Shown here one piece after another: positions 1 to 9,124 of a stretch of DNA of 22,315 bases. The position numbers and the translations under genes are program-made. Position 1 is the first letter of the stretch; every line of letters begins with the position of its first letter. Source of the stretch: Chara braunii (lineage: Eukaryota > Streptophyta > Charophyceae > Charales > Characeae); assembly GCA_003427395.1 (NCBI GenBank), contig BFEA01000693.1, forward strand, positions 25,125 through 47,439, given 5' to 3'. Below the pieces are notes generated by a model, which was not told where the DNA came from, made no database searches, and saw only the letters and a program-made list of their open reading frames with translations.

Positions 1-241
1 ACGCATAGGTGAGGGACCCCCAGCTGTCGTTGAAACGGGAGTTGAATGGGAGTTAAACCGTTCAACTCAAAACCCCCGTTGAATCCGATTTCGGATATGC
101 TACCGTCTTCACCCCAATAGAACACCCAGCATTGATTGCTGAATCTCTCTTTCAAGAAACCTATCCTTAAGGTTTCCTCCAGATATTTTCAAAAAGCGGC
201 CTACCGCTTGCCACATATGCGAAGTTTCGTAGTTCTGAGGG
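1..241. other. Leading segment, no gene recognised
   Basis: No recognisable gene. The first 70 bases repeat the motif GTTGAA several times, and 41-46 (GTTGAA) pairs with 61-66 (TTCAAC) as a small hairpin. A minus-strand reading frame covers 109-336, but it is short and I cannot match it to any family. Its length is unremarkable for random sequence. Confidence 0.4.
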
Positions 242-400
242 TTAAACCACCAGTACTTCCTAAAGTCGCGTAGCTTTAACGCTACGCGATTTTCGGAGCC
301 GTACGGGCCACTACAGGAGCGCCCAAATTCATCCAACTAGAAACGTTTCTACTCTATTTTTTTCCGCGGCCGATAGCTGGGCCAAGTACTGGTGGTTTAA
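242..400. repeat. 17-bp inverted repeat bracketing a strong hairpin
   Basis: TTAAACCACCAGTACTT at 242-258 is repeated as its exact reverse complement at 384-400, 125 bp apart. Between the arms, 262-274 and 281-293 form a near-perfect 13-bp stem with a 6-base loop and one G-T pair; its core is CGCGTAGC/GCTACGCG. The layout resembles a very small foldback element or MITE remnant. I found no target-site duplication at the ends, so a mobile origin is only an inference. Confidence 0.6.
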
Positions 401-1018
401 GTGCAGCCAAGACACAGACCTACTAGTGCCCCGAAAGCTAGGACCATAACAAGCAATTCTTTCGCTTTTTCCGTTTTGACCCAAGATGGCTAAGGATAGT
501 CAAAGACCACCGAGGTCAACTAGGCAACCGGATGGCGGAAATGGGATGGCACATAAAACCTGAACTGCCCCTTTGATTCACTAAGGCGACCCATTAACAA
601 GGCAATAGCTTGGCCAAGTGCTGATTGTCTAACAATTATGTGCACAACTAGTCATATCAAGGTGCTCGGATACTAAATCAGCGGGCGAGCACCTCGCGCT
701 GGTGTAGCCCAACACATCCTACACGACCTTTTACTCCAGTGTTTACACTCACTGGTCCGGCCGACAACATCCTACACGACCTCTGCACGATAGTGCTACA
801 GAGATGACCGCCATATGAGTCGATAACATCCAACCCGTTGAGAGTCTTTCTGGAAGATTTCCAACCAGGTGGTTCGGGGGAAATCAATGCCAGGTCCGTT
901 GCTCTGCAAACAGTCAGCGCAAGAGACCCTGACATGAGCAGGGGCGGCAGTCAACGGTAAACACCAACTGTGATGTGAGACCACTTGGTGGAGTGAGCAC
1001 CGTGAGCGCAGTTCACTC
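401..1018. other. Low-copy non-coding stretch with short repeats
   Basis: No gene recognised. The segment at 605-632 is a diverged copy of 372-400: both contain an ATAGCT(G/T)GGCCAAGT core followed by related sequence. A 16-bp word, ACATCCTACACGACCT, occurs at 714-729 and again at 767-782. Overlapping small reading frames on the minus strand (678-1155) are unremarkable. Confidence 0.4.
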
Positions 1019-1180
1019 TTCCAGTCTATATGGAGCACCTTCCAGTCTAGATGCAGTGATAATGACCATGCATGCTTTCTCGGCGAATAGAGAAGGACCA
1101 AGATCAGTGGCTGGTAGCTAGCACCGCCTTGAGGTTTTGCTGCATTTGGGGCCAATTCCAGTCTAGATACAGCAATGATG
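1019..1180. repeat. TTCCAGTCTAGAT short repeats
   Basis: The word TTCCAGTCTA occurs at 1019, 1040 and about 1156. The first two copies lie 21 bp apart in tandem. The last two share a longer match, TTCCAGTCTAGAT followed by a CAG and an ATGA-like tail. These look like a local duplication followed by a separated copy. Confidence 0.55.
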
Positions 1181-1292
1181 GTAGTCTGGAAAGCCCTTGA
1201 GAATTGCGGCTGGTCATTTGCACCCCTTCAAAAGTTGGCCTACATATCAACCACAAGGATTCGCAAGGGCATTCTTGTCCACAAGCACGGAA

Positions 1293-1404
1293 GGCGATCT
1301 ATAGTTCGTAGCAATCAACTTGTGAAGTTTTTTCAGTGCTATCGTGCGAATGTTTGGTAAGACAAAGGCACTCAGGCGAGCTATAGTCGGTAGCAATCAC
1401 CTTG
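1293..1404. repeat. Diverged direct repeat, 82-bp period
   Basis: About 30 bases from 1293 recur from 1375 with a handful of substitutions. The shared core is CTATAG followed by a GTAGCAATCA word and CTTG. This is one of several two-copy duplications in the window. Confidence 0.6.
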
Positions 1405-2353
1405 GGCAGTCTAAAACGATGCCCATACATTGTATGAGGACACTATCCCGAAACTGTGCAGAATGTTGCATATGATGAAAGCCACTCTGCTGACGTCAGA
1501 CAGGACGACCAAATGCTCATGTTTTCTCTGCCTGACTGCAGTGCCGGTCAGCAGGGACAGTTGGTGCTCATAGTTCAAACCAAGCAGTTTGTTCAGTTGG
1601 TGTAGATACATTTCCATGCAGCTTACGCACGAAGAAGTGACAAGGAAGCGATCTGAAAAGTGAGTGGCTGGAAGCTCTGCCCCGCTTAAGCAAATCTCCT
1701 TCAAACCGTGTGGAGCCAAACCTTCTTAGACTAGTCAAATACCTGTCCAGCAGCAGCTACAGGTACTCCGATTTCCAGTTGATGCCCAGCAGCGGTATTA
1801 ACTTCGGCCGACCTCTGGTCCTCCGTCCACCATTCACAATTACATCGAGCATGTTCTCCCTTCGCTATTTTCACTATTATCAGATGCGATTTCCGCTCCA
1901 CCATTTCACCATTGTCGCACAAGTGCCTGCCTCAAAATGTGCTTCACCTCATAACTTCAACATGCTCTTCAAAAAATATCGTCTCCACCTGCGTCATCCT
2001 ATACCTCAGGACAGATTCAGAGTCCACGTTCGGTCCGCTTCATCCACCAGTGCATCTGGCAAGTTAGAGGGCCTCTCCGAGAAAACGTAGGGGACATGGG
2101 ACAGGGCCCACCTGGGGGCAAGCGGAATCTCTTTTCTCGTTCAGGATTGGGCCTAGTGCCACCCCATGGCACCGGGAAACTTTCCCTGATGCCCCTCTGG
2201 ACGCCCTGTCCCGAGCCTACACAATTTTAGGCGAGGCTCAATCTGATTCTCAACTTGGCGTGACTAGTGCCTGGCAGACTAATATTGGCTAAAGTAAAAA
2301 AACAGGACAATGGTAGAGAAGATAGGCATGGTACTGACTACACCTCCATAATA
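1405..2353. other. No gene seen
   Basis: No recognisable gene or repeat. Small reading frames occur on both strands (for example 1411-1719 minus and 1710-2090 plus), but none shows a family motif. The overlapping frames are equally open on both strands, as expected of non-coding DNA. Confidence 0.4.
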
Positions 2354-2525
2354 TTTAACAAGTCCGGTTTTATGTCGGTCATATAAAGCACCTTGGTGGT
2401 TCAAAACACCAGTTCTTTTTCCAGTCGTCTCGTTCTCCATTTAACAAGTCAGGTTTTATGTCGATCATATAAAGCACCTTGGTGGTTCAAAACACCAGTT
2501 CTTTCTCCAGTCGTCTCTTTCTCCA
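2354..2525. repeat. 86-bp tandem duplication, two copies
   Basis: Copies occupy 2354-2439 and 2440-2525, head to tail, with four mismatches by eye over 86 bases and no gap. Both begin TTTAACAAGTC and contain CACCTTGGTGGTTCAAAAC. The high identity suggests a fairly recent duplication. The TGGTGGTTCAA word in it is close to the arm of the inverted repeat at 384-400. Confidence 0.9.
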
Positions 2526-2654
2526 AAGCAGCCATACACACGCAGGGACTTCGGGGCCATGGCCGGGGCCTTCTCTCACTTTGGCGGGAGACTCTCGGAA
2601 GCAAAGAACGTTTGAAAAGCATCCACCACAACCTAACTTCCAGGTATTGGTGGT

Positions 2655-2730
2655 TCAAGCTTGTGCCATACAGCGAACAACACCAACCAACAATCAAGCT
2701 TCCGCCATAGAAAAAACAACACCAATGCCA
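2655..2730. repeat. Diverged tandem duplication, about 37 bp
   Basis: The pattern TCAAGCTT, then GCCATA, then ACAACACCAA occurs twice head to tail, with copies starting near 2655 and 2692. Divergence is higher than in the neighbouring 86-bp duplication. Confidence 0.6.
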
Positions 2731-2790
2731 ATGAACAAGGCTCCTCAGGTAACTGTTGCAAATGAGTGAGATGCTGCCCTTCTTTCGAAT

Positions 2791-2844
2791 CAAGCGTAAA
2801 AGGAAAGCACAGCAGCTCAAGCCCAAAAGGAAAGCACGGCAGCG
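2791..2844. repeat. 27-bp tandem duplication
   Basis: Two units, 2791-2817 and 2818-2844, share CAAGC, AAAAGGAAAGCAC and CAGC. The period is a multiple of three, so a plus-strand frame (2756-2938) reads a repeated Lys/Arg-rich nonapeptide. That frame is only 60 codons long and otherwise unremarkable. Confidence 0.75.
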
Positions 2845-4474
2845 ATTTACTAAGGCTAGAGAGGGGCACATAAATACACAGAAAACTGCGTGCATGATCG
2901 CTTTGAAACGAGTCAGCTACAAGCCTACAACAGGATAAACTTGCACTTTCGCTGACACAACAAAACCAGGGAGCATGCGCGCTTATTATGGTTCTTTTCT
3001 CTGAAATCCGTATGAAGTCCGTCTGAAATCGAAATCCGTCTGAAATCCGTAGAGAGCGTCAGTTTTCTGTCGCTGAACAATAATCAGATACCGGCTTCCC
3101 TGATTCCTTCTACTGCTCAGGTGCCTAAGTAAACAACCGCCCGCGAAACGTCGCAAAGAATACAGAGAGGGACCACCTCCTGACATTGAATACCCACCTC
3201 TGGCCTTGACTGCTTCTCACAGTGCAAACGACAGACGAAACTACGAGTTCCGCACATACCTGCTAGGTAGCAGCCTGTGGCAGCCACGGGCACACTGGGT
3301 GTTTGCTTCCTCAGAGCCGCAAACACATTTACAGCTCTACAATTCCCGTTGGCCAGGTCTGTGCTCCAAGGTCCTTGCACGATGTTTATAACCACCTGCA
3401 AGACAATGCCTTGCCTTCGCTTTTCAGCATATGTCCTAGAGAAAGAGCTCGACATTCTACCCCGCACCACATTCATAGGGCGAGAGGCCTGAAGGGCAAA
3501 CCGTTTAAAAATCATGACCGAGGAGACGAGCCTCCAGCGCTTAGGAACTCTGAAAATAATGCAGACGAGCGATCTGCAGAAATCCCAGCACTACTGATAG
3601 ACCAGAAAAACAGCCAATAGATGGCTCCAAAAATATCGAGCCTCGCTTTCCGCCCAGCAATGCCCGCCCAGTCTGCAGCCCACTTGGCTACATCTGCTTC
3701 TTCAAAAAGCCCTGTAATAGATATTTTGTATTTACTTTATTAATTTCTAAAGGCATGCAAGAGACATCAGGAGCATTTACCTGATGATAGCGGGTTGCCC
3801 ACTTTTCACCACCTCCACCCCAGGGCCGGGGCTGACAGAGAGGAATCGATGGGGTGGTAGCTAAGCATACTATTTGATCCCAGACCGGTCTGAGGTAGAT
3901 AGAAGTTGTGACAGGGAAACAAATGATCCACTCCATTGATTCTGAGATAAGAAGGCGGCAATCAATACATAAAACACAACATGGGAAAAGAAAAAAGTGC
4001 CAATCCCTGCGTCCATCCATCTCGAGTCGAGTGAGCTGCCGGAGAAGGAACGACTCGACCCTTGACACTTTCATAAAGAACCCTCGGCTCTCATCTAGCT
4101 ACTGCGACTTCAAACTTCCAGACGTTAGATGCCAGTGTGGCTGCATAAGCCAACAGAACACTAAAATATGCTTTGGTCCACCAGAAGACCTGTTGGGGCT
4201 TCGCCTGCAAGAATACAGGAGCAAATACCAACGCCCCTGAAAGGTTTTTTCCCCATTCATTTCTTGTAGTTTGTTTATCTCTTGTTTCCAGTTCAAGTAA
4301 AATGCTCAAACCTCTCAACATTGCTTTTTCCTTCCTGTTATCGATTGGTGTCAGTTTCCATGGGAAGATCCCTAAACAGTTCCCGTCTGAGAACTGTTTA
4401 ACGATCCTGAGAAAATGATGTCCCGATGATTTGCTTGCTACAGTTCTGATGCTAACTCGTTTCACTGTATTTCT
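2845..4474. other. No gene seen
   Basis: About 1.6 kb without a recognisable gene or repeat, apart from a few copies of a TCTGAAATCCGT-like word at 2999-3050. Many short overlapping frames occur on both strands. I see no transposase, reverse transcriptase or other domain motif. Confidence 0.4.
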
Positions 4475-4544
4475 GTGCGAGTTCACAATAAACTGTGCAG
4501 TTGCAGTTCAACCCACGTTCTATCTATCGTGTGCATGCATGCTG

Positions 4545-4548
<4 letters not shown>

Positions 4549-4627
<79 letters not shown>
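4549..4627. repeat. (TC)n microsatellite, 79 bp
   Basis: Uninterrupted TC dinucleotide tract at the end of the first copy of the 167-bp duplication. It is one of the two longest pure tracts in the window. Confidence 0.97.
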
Positions 4628-4629
<2 letters not shown>

Positions 4630-4717
4630 GTCTCTGTGTGTGTGCGAGTTCACAATGAACAGTGCACTTGCATTTCAACCGACGTTGTGTGTATTCCATG
4701 TGCATGCATGCCCAACT

Positions 4718-4764
4718 TCTCTCTCTCTCTCTCTCTCTGTCTCTGTGTGTGTGTGTGTGTGTGT
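4718..4764. repeat. (TC)n then (GT)n compound microsatellite
   Basis: (TC)n at 4718-4738, a short CTCT bridge, then (GT)n at 4745-4764. It ends the second copy of the 167-bp duplication. Confidence 0.95.
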
Positions 4765-4956
4765 GGATGCGTGCGTGGGTACCTACTCAACCCCCTTCTC
4801 CCCATTCCAACTTCGCTGCGTCACTCCACTGCGACTCTGCCCTTCTCCCCATCCTGACTCCGCCAGCCCCGACTCTGCATGTCTTCCCGGGACGACCCTT
4901 CTTCCCATCCAATGAGCCGAGCGTAGCAGTTTTTAAGAATATTTTCTAATTTTGTT

Positions 4957-5127
4957 TTTCTTATAACGGGCAGGAAACAGTTCAGATAGTTAAGGGGTCG
5001 ACAGGTGCAGGGAGGTATGCTGCAGCGCTGGGTAATTTAGGTGAGCACGGCGGGCTGCAACGCAGGCATAGTTAGGTGCACTCAATGGGCATAATGTGGC
5101 TGGGAAGTACGGAAGTTAGGTGCACGA

Positions 5128-5170
<43 letters not shown>
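4957..5170 (+). repeat. Dispersed (TC)n-ended repeat, copy A
   Basis: Starts near TTCTTATAACGGGCAG and runs through GATAGTTAAG, ACAGGTG, AGGGAGGTATGCTG, ATAGTTAGGTGCACTC and GCACGAAGTCC into (TC)n at 5133-5170. All of these words recur in the same order at 7304-7578, which makes the two segments copies of one element. No coding capacity, long terminal repeats or flanking duplications are visible. The microsatellite seems to be part of the unit, because both copies join it at the same base. Confidence 0.85.
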
Positions 5171-5172
<2 letters not shown>

Positions 5173-5237
5173 CGTTCCGACTTCCCTGCCTCCCCCCTTA
5201 CTGCACCATTCATGACTACCCTTCTCGCCATCCCACT

Positions 5238-5317
5238 GTGTGACGGGCGGTGTGTAGAAAGGCCTGAGTACATATTCACTGCGGCATGCTGATCCTGAAT
5301 CACTAGAGATTCCAACT
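5238..5317 (-). pseudogene. rrn18: Mitochondrial small-subunit rRNA fragment in nuclear DNA (NUMT-like)
   Basis: Read on the minus strand, about 80 bases match the 3-prime region of 16S-type rRNA. They run from GTTGGAATC, through CTAG and GGATCAGCATGCCGC, to the near-universal ACACACCGCCCGTCACAC. The stretch AGTGAATATGTAC agrees with plant mitochondrial 18S rRNA as I know it (GGTGAATATGTAC). Plastid and bacterial genes read GGTGAATTCGTTC or GGTGAATACGTTC there. Substitutions include C-to-T and G-to-A changes at former CpG sites and a one-base insertion before the ACACACC motif, as expected of a decaying, methylated nuclear copy. Similarity stops abruptly on both sides, so this is a short fossil, not a gene. 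It lies just beyond copy A of the (TC)n repeat. Confidence 0.85.
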
Positions 5318-5342
5318 GTTTTCTTATAAAAAGCGAACTCAG

Positions 5343-5370
5343 GCCCGGTGTAACGCTCCGAGCGGGCCCA
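5343..5370. repeat. GC-rich hairpin
   Basis: GGCCCG near 5343 pairs with CGGGCC near 5365 across a short spacer. It lies within a GC-rich stretch rich in CCCGG words and may be a transposon-end remnant. No partner end with a target-site duplication was found. Confidence 0.4.
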
Positions 5371-5513
5371 TGTCAAACCGAGTCCCGGTTGTGCCAGGTT
5401 CGACCAGAGCAGTTTTCGGCTATTCTTCAAAGGAACGCACAGCATTCGGGAGGGGAACGCTATCGCAAAGTTTTGAATTGGGGCTCCGAGTCAAAAGGCC
5501 GGTTGTCTCAGGT

Positions 5514-5582
5514 GTCGGACACGATACTATGCAAGCCTATAACTTTCTGCTGTCAGACACGATACTATGCAAGCCTATAAGC
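5514..5582. repeat. 38-bp tandem duplication
   Basis: Copies start at 5514 and 5552. They share GACACGATACTATGCAAGCC plus flanking bases with one mismatch over the first 29 positions; the second copy is truncated. Confidence 0.9.
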
Positions 5583-6056
5583 TTATACGAGGATCTTCCA
5601 TCACCATATCATATTCAACCTCTCGGCGGTCGTGGGTGTGTGAAAGGCCACCACCCTCTATAGAGATCAGTTGAAATCTTTGGGCCATGTGGGGATCAGA
5701 TAAATAAGCTTCTTAGCTTGATCCCACTACGTGAAAGTCATACCTCCCTCAAACCCCCTTATAAAAAAACAGCGCCTTCAAATAGTGCTCCGGCCCCGGT
5801 CGAACCGGGTGAGCTGAACCGGACGGTTGCCCGCCCAGCATTGAAAGCGGGTAAGTTCATCTGTCACAACATCCATTAAATTTGGAATGCTAGAGCGAAT
5901 ATAAGCAGGGCGCCTGCTCAAAGATGACATGCGTAAATCAGGAAATGGTCTAAATAAGGAAAAGGGGACTGAACAGCCAGTTCTTTTTGGGGATCGAAAT
6001 TGCACCTGTAACTCCTACGATTTCTGACTCAACATATAAATGAAAAGTTATAACTG
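5583..6056. other. No gene seen; short palindromes
   Basis: No recognisable gene. CCCGGT at 5795-5800 and ACCGGG at 5804-5809 form a perfect 6-bp stem with a 3-base loop. A GGGATCA...TGATCCC pair lies near 5692-5725. These look like decayed transposon or foldback sequence, but I cannot assign a family. Confidence 0.35.
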
Positions 6057-6271
6057 TGGGAGAGCGAGGAGGAGGAGAAGGAAGATGAAGACGAGGAGAG
6101 AGGGGGAAGGAGAAGAACATTCTCACACACACAGACACACAAAGCGATGTTCTGCGTAAAGAGGGAGAGGGAGGAGGACGAGGAAGAGGGTAGGAAAGAG
6201 GAAGAGGAGGAGAGCTCCGTTCACACTGGGCACATATACGAGACCCGAAAGTTGGTACAGCATCGAAAAGT

Positions 6272-6312
<41 letters not shown>

Positions 6313-6540
6313 ATATATAGCGGCATGCGTGCACACGTCCACCCATGCGCCCATGCAAACACATGCAAAGACAACGATGGAGGCAACCATGAGTGCTGCA
6401 ATGGAAGAAGGATGAAAACGATGGAGGCGAAAGGACGAGGAAGAGAGGAGGGACGGGCATGAGGGAGGAGGAGGGAGGACCGTGATGACAACCACAAGGA
6501 CGGCGGTAATGGAGGAGGAAAAGGAGGCGGGGTAGTGCGA
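6057..6540. repeat. Purine-rich low-complexity region with (CT)n
   Basis: The plus strand is strongly purine-rich (GAGGA/GGAAGA-type words) at roughly 6057-6217 and again at 6400-6535. A pure (CT)n tract lies between them at 6273-6310. The 181-residue and 172-residue minus-strand frames across this region are low-complexity translations and not credible proteins. Confidence 0.8.
6273..6310. repeat. (CT)n microsatellite, 38 bp
   Basis: Uninterrupted CT tract, pyrimidine on the plus strand, embedded in purine-rich flanks. Confidence 0.97.
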
Positions 6541-6782
6541 ACAGCAATTTTAATCAGGGTGGATAGTGAGGAGGACAGGATCAGGGAGGCAGGCCCTAAG
6601 CGAACAATAACCAAGAGGCCTAGCTCAGTTCGTGCACCCATGAATTGAAATACTGACCTATGCTCAAATCCACATAAATGTTTTATTATAAAAAAAGAAC
6701 AAAGCTGATGACGTGGGCATTCCGACTGCGGTTTATTACCTGGGGCAGGTCGAATCGATGATGACATCTTAAGGATTGTGCC

Positions 6783-6785
<3 letters not shown>

Positions 6786-6815
<30 letters not shown>
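6786..6815. repeat. (AG)n microsatellite, 30 bp
   Basis: Uninterrupted AG tract on the plus strand. Confidence 0.97.
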
Positions 6816-6817
<2 letters not shown>

Positions 6818-6996
6818 GCCTGAACAAAGTTTAAACATGAATGGACAAGAAACAACAATACAGTTACAAGTGTATGCTATTCCAGCCCCCCACAGTTATA
6901 GGCACGTACAGGCACGCCGAGATCAGGCTCCAAACTTATCGATTTGTTAGCCTTTGAGGCTCATGGTAATTGATTGCCTTGTGTTGAGAATGAGAC

Positions 6997-7072
6997 GCTG
7001 GTGTTATGATCATGCTCACTTCTGATCTGATCCGTTGGATGCCCTGGTGCTATTATCATGCTCACTTTCGAT
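6997..7072. repeat. Diverged tandem duplication, about 46 bp
   Basis: CTGGTGTTATGATCATGCTC from 6998 recurs from about 7044 as CTGGTGCTATTATCATGCTC, followed by ACTT and a GAT word in both copies. Confidence 0.7.
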
Positions 7073-7303
7073 TTTTCCCTCTTTTCAATGGTGAGTTGCT
7101 ACAGTGGCTGATCGAAAGGGAGAATTGGACCAAGGAACTTTTGGAACTGGCTGAGTTTGCTCCGTTGCCATAAATCCGTTCTGTGCCGCGAACCCTTGGA
7201 ACCTCGACCTTCCACCATTACTGATGGGGTAAGACTATGCCTTCACCATATTCACTACAGTCACCTGTAAGAACTTCGGTGGTGTAACAGCATCGGGTCC
7301 ACT
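7073..7303. other. No gene seen
   Basis: Nothing firmly recognised. A plus-strand frame near 7100-7150 reads NWTKELLELAEFA, faintly like the end of a Ty3/Gypsy integrase core. It stops almost at once and has no supporting flanks. Confidence 0.3.
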
Positions 7304-7517
7304 TGTTCTTATAAACGGTGGGCAGCAGTTTAGATAGTTAAGGCATTGACAGGTGGAGGGAGGTATGCTGACGCCCGTGGTAAGTTAGGTGAGTACCAGG
7401 GGCCACAATGCAGGGATAGTTAGGTGCACTCGGTGCCATAAAGTGGGTGGGGAGTTATGGCAGTAGCACAGTGGGTGGAGGGGAAGAGGTAGTGCACGGT
7501 TACCCATTCAAGCACGA

Positions 7518-7578
<61 letters not shown>
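7304..7578 (+). repeat. Dispersed (TC)n-ended repeat, copy B
   Basis: Second copy of the element at 4957-5170, same orientation, starting TTCTTATAAACGG and ending AGCACGAAGTCC then (TC)n at 7523-7578. It carries roughly 60 extra bases (about 7450-7510) before the final GCACGAAGTCC, so copy A has lost or copy B gained a segment. The (TC)n is longer than in copy A. Confidence 0.85.
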
Positions 7579-7580
<2 letters not shown>

Positions 7581-8962
7581 CCTCTCCCTAAGTGGCAGCA
7601 GAAGGACGGGTGGTGGTGTGGATGTCCGGTTACACAGCAGCGAGGTTAGGTGCACAGCAAAACCGTCAGCGGCACAGATGTCAGGCTGTGCGGCAGAAGG
7701 CCAGAGTGGCAGCGAGGGGAGAGGAAAGGCAGTACCCTCTTGTGGATGTGCACCTGTAGGTAGGCCAACTTTCCTGTGATCCGGGCCATTGGCCCAGTGC
7801 TACCGTTAACACTTCAATCGTTGTCTTTGAGCCTCTGTATCTCGTTACCACAACTTCAAACTTCCTGACCAATCCCACTCCCTAGAACCTCAACCCGTTT
7901 TTTAAGTGGCAACCTCCAAGCCCGCGCAGTCACTCACGTGCTCCGCGCAGTCACTCACGTGCTAACTGAAAGCCATCCACGAATGGACTCCACTTTCAGA
8001 GGGATGTGAATGTTCATCCAGAAGTGAACAGAGATATGAAACTCTCTCTACAACCAGCCATCTGGAACAGAGCGACCCGAGGGAGAGTGGCTGACTCAAC
8101 CTCGATACTTTGATAAGGCCGTAGACGTTTAACGATCTTCCGGACCCTCTTTGCAACTACACGCTTTTCTGGCCTCCTGCCAGATAACCTATCTCCCTCC
8201 TCCCTTGAACCTCGCGCACCGTGTTACGAATCCCTTCTTTACCTCTCCTTCTCCATCAAAAGTTGGCGCCTCTCAGTGTCTCAAACACGCACGGGCATAA
8301 GCACAAGCTGGCAGAGTTGCCGTGCAATTATAGCCGCACAATGTGTTCTGATCTCATTGATGCACAAGTTCTCAGAGCAATGACATTTTTAATGCAAGCA
8401 GCTACTAATGAGCCATGCTCCACTCAAAACTTGTGCAGGTCGGATCTGGAAAGCAGACATCCCTTTCTTGCTTACACAAAGAAATATGGTGTTATTTAAG
8501 TCCTCCCACGCGATTTGTCGCTGGGACACACCCACCGACATGAAGTAGTTCTGCATTCAGTAGAGGTACACCAGACCGCCTCCACCGGGGTGGTTTTCCT
8601 CTCTCCGTCCACTGCCAACCTTTCTCCTTACACGCTCAATTTGCCAAACCTGAGAGTAGCAGGGATAACCATCACTAGGCTCGGTTCCTTAGTTCCAGTC
8701 ACCACAAGCCAGAGGATGAACTGCAATGCACAGACGAGTCGCATGGTACCTTCATGGCAGGGCGGTTCATCCACCAGCCTCCATTCATCTCACAACACCC
8801 AAAAATCGAACATAAGCGACAACCAACTCTGCAACATCTAAAGGCCCAAATGCTAATCTGTTCGGAGAGAACCATCCGCCAGTCTCCATGTCACACGGCA
8901 CTACCCAAAAGGATAAGAGCCTCCAGATTGTGTAACTCCGGGGAAGTCATTGACGCATGCTT
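7579..8962. other. No gene seen; exact 21-bp duplication inside
   Basis: No recognisable gene. At 7922-7942 and 7943-7963 a 21-bp unit starting CCGCGCAGTCACTCACGTG is duplicated exactly in tandem. Short plus-strand frames at 8221-8499, 8515-8841 and 8754-9014 have no motif I recognise. Confidence 0.45.
7922..7963. repeat. Exact 21-bp tandem duplication
   Basis: Two identical 21-bp units abut with no intervening base. Perfect identity suggests this is young compared with the other duplications here. Confidence 0.95.
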
Positions 8963-9124
8963 CGTAAAGAATGGTTATATTAAATCAGTTGCTGGAAGGA
9001 GACCTGACCGTTAGCAGGATGGAGACCTGGTATACTCTGTAAAGAATGGTTGATTTAAATCCCTGTTTGAACTACAACAATGCCCCATAAGCTCCATAAT
9101 CAGTTGCTGCAAGGAGACATGACC
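8963..9124. repeat. Nested local duplications
   Basis: A 27-bp segment at 8983-9009 (AATCAGTTGCTGGAAGGAGA onward) recurs at 9098-9124 with two mismatches. A TAAAGAATGGTT word followed by TTAAAT occurs near 8965 and 9039. The two repeat pairs have different spacings (about 115 and 75 bp), so more than one duplication event is needed. Confidence 0.75.

Larger units (their letters stand above)
4475..4764. repeat. 167-bp tandem duplication containing microsatellites
   Basis: Copies begin at 4475 and 4642. Each starts GTGCGAGTTCACAAT, continues through related sequence with GTGCATGCATGC, and ends in AACTTC followed by (TC)n. The first (TC)n is much longer than the second. The second copy runs on into (GT)n at 4745-4764. 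Serine/leucine-rich reading frames here are translations of the microsatellite. Confidence 0.85.

Noticed and set aside
4431-4949. Several plus-strand ORFs rich in Ser-Leu
   Set aside because: They translate the (TC)n and (GT)n microsatellites, and three frames are open at once.
5171-5237. Continuation of the rRNA fragment toward the SSU 3-prime end
   Set aside because: A GAAGTCGGAAC-like word resembles GAAGTCGTAAC of SSU rRNA. However, the same sequence follows the (TC)n near 4796 without any rRNA, so it belongs to the (TC)n repeat family instead.
5387-5402. GGTTCGACC, similar to a tRNA/SINE B box
   Set aside because: No A box at proper spacing, no cloverleaf and no poly-A tail or flanking duplications.
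5950-6827. Minus-strand ORFs of 181, 172 and 108 residues
   Set aside because: They are translations of purine-rich and (CT)n low-complexity sequence, overlap each other in different frames and have no domain.
7100-7160. Peptide resembling the end of a Ty3/Gypsy integrase core
   Set aside because: Only about a dozen residues resemble it, a stop follows at once, and no catalytic motif or flanking retrotransposon sequence is present.
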